The notes under the pieces: generated by a model
What the model was told of the DNA's origin: nothing
The model's input: only the letters and a program-made list of their open reading frames with translations
Database searches by the model: none
Made by a program: the position numbers and the translations under genes
In this document: positions 5,114-5,828 of the stretch, one piece after another
Layout: every line of letters starts with the position of its first letter
Numbering within the stretch: position 1 is the stretch's first letter
NCBI GenBank assembly: GCA_030042955.1
Contig: JASHYQ010000053.1
Coordinates: 1-5,828 of the forward strand
Direction: 5' to 3'
Origin: Thermoplasmata archaeon
GTDB taxonomy: Archaea > Thermoplasmatota > Thermoplasmata > Lutacidiplasmatales > UBA184
Length of the DNA: 5,828 nucleotides

Positions 5114-5828
5114 CGGCGCGTCCACCTCCGGGTCTTCCACCACCGCCAGGTCGAAAGACCGACGGCGAGCGCGACCGCGGGCACGAAGACGACGACCGGG
5201 ATCACCCAGTCGGGGAGGGAGGAGGGAGCGGGTCCGATGTTCGGCCCGGTGATCCGGAGCGCGGTCGTCCCGGGTGGGGTCGAGGGATGGACGGCGACCG
5301 TCGGAACGGTGAGCGAAATCGTCTCCTGAATCCCTCCGCTCGCATTCACGACCGAGCCGGCCACCGTGACGGTGCCGGGCGGGAGGAAGATCGAATTGAT
5401 CGCGGAGAGGTTCACGTAGTAGGTCGTGTTCGAACCGGCGTAGGCGCCGACCGCCGCGGTGACGGGTTTCAACGGAAGGGTAAGGATCTCGGAGTTCCAC
5501 CCGAGCGCGGTGAGGCGGAGCTGATTGACGAGGCTGAGGCGGACGAACTCGTACGTGTTGCCCGGGTTCGTGACGTAGAACGGAAGGAGGGCGCTGTCGG
5601 GTGCGATCTCCGCCGGGAGCGAGGGCGAGGCGCCCATCGCGAGCCCGTAGTACCCCACGACGTTCACGACCGGCGCCGGAGCGACGGAGCCGACCGACGT
5701 GCCGGAGGCGGTCTCGAGGTCGATCACCACGAGGGGGTGGTCGACGACCGTATCCACGGGGACGGTGATGGCGACCTCGACCGTCACGGTGTTCCCGGAG
5801 GGGCCGGGGGTGAGGGTGACGTTCGCCG
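5110..5828 (-). CDS. Surface protein with C-terminal membrane anchor, 5' end outside window
   Basis: The last 238 residues of a minus-strand gene whose frame is open to the right edge; a GTG at 5785-5787 is in frame but is probably an internal Val, since the coding pattern continues past it. The visible part is beta-rich and free of Cys, with repeated Val/Thr strands. The stretch YVTNPGNTYEF through LTALGWNSEI, then a Thr/Val-rich strand region ending in PPGTVTVAG, resembles the NPCBM-associated NEW3/CARDB-like immunoglobulin folds of extracellular archaeal proteins. Four N-x-S/T sequons are visible (NVT, NTT, NLS, NAS). Near the C terminus DWVIPVVVFVPAVALAVGL forms one membrane helix, followed by a Trp/Arg-rich cytoplasmic tail (WRWWKTRRWTRR). 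The stop TGA overlaps the ATG of the next surface-protein gene by 4 bases, so they form one coupled unit. The function is unknown; an envelope role is inferred. Confidence 0.85.
   Translation of the reverse strand, partial: ANVTLTPGPSGNTVTVEVAITVPVDTVVDHPLVVIDLETASGTSVGSVAPAPVVNVVGYYGLAMGASPSLPAEIAPDSALLPFYVTNPGNTYEFVRLSLVNQLRLTALGWNSEILTLPLKPVTAAVGAYAGSNTTYYVNLSAINSIFLPPGTVTVAGSVVNASGGIQETISLTVPTVAVHPSTPPGTTALRITGPNIGPAPSSLPDWVIPVVVFVPAVALAVGLSTWRWWKTRRWTRR
5123..5129 (-). promoter_or_regulatory. Ribosome binding site of the second surface-protein gene
   Basis: The minus strand reads GGAGGTG inside the end of the upstream gene, 9 bases before the ATG at 5111-5113. It supports that ATG over longer upstream readings of the same frame, which have no signal peptide and overlap the upstream gene extensively. 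Confidence 0.75.

Noticed and set aside
5114..5500. Longer start for the second surface protein
   Set aside because: The upstream part is Arg-rich shadow of the preceding gene; the signal peptide and ribosome binding site place the start at 5113.

Overview
The window is high-GC DNA, with most codons ending in G or C, and it is archaeal. The deciding gene is a short archaeal translation elongation factor 1-beta preceded by a tiny four-CxxC zinc-ribbon gene. Supporting signs are TATA-like boxes about 25-30 bases before several start codons (leaderless or nearly leaderless transcription) and secreted proteins rich in N-glycosylation sequons and anchored by a C-terminal membrane helix. The best guess is a high-GC Thermoplasmatota lineage, such as those assembled from soils and sediments. 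That lineage call is inference; the archaeal call is firm.

Layout from left to right: (1) the N-terminal part of a cupin on the minus strand, running off the left edge, which begins with GTG and has no early ATG; (2) an alpha/beta hydrolase on the minus strand with a good ribosome binding site; (3) a 117-base divergent intergenic region; (4) on the plus strand, an unrecognised 97-residue protein with a possible Cys/His metal site, then an aldo-keto reductase with an intact catalytic tetrad, then an 8Fe-type ferredoxin with its own strong TATA box; (5) convergent to these, a minus-strand block read from the right edge: a C-terminally anchored surface protein (5' end outside the window), a second secreted and anchored protein overlapping it by ATGA, the 57-residue zinc ribbon, aEF1B, and a polytopic DUF457/YdjM-type membrane protein.

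How the genes fit together: the two surface proteins are translationally coupled and probably act together at the cell envelope. The zinc ribbon and aEF1B form a translation-linked pair with the stop of one inside the ribosome binding site of the other; the DUF457 gene follows 15 bases later and is probably co-transcribed. An AT-rich TATA-like box inside the last membrane helix of the second surface protein may give the translation pair its own promoter. The plus-strand redox genes (aldo-keto reductase, ferredoxin) each seem to have separate promoters, so they are neighbours rather than a demonstrated pathway.

No mobile element, CRISPR array, tRNA or rRNA was seen. No clearly new multi-gene system is visible. 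The most interesting items are the unrecognised 97-residue Cys/His protein, the variant second cluster motif of the ferredoxin, the possible promoter hidden in a membrane-helix coding stretch, and the glycosylated surface-protein pair.
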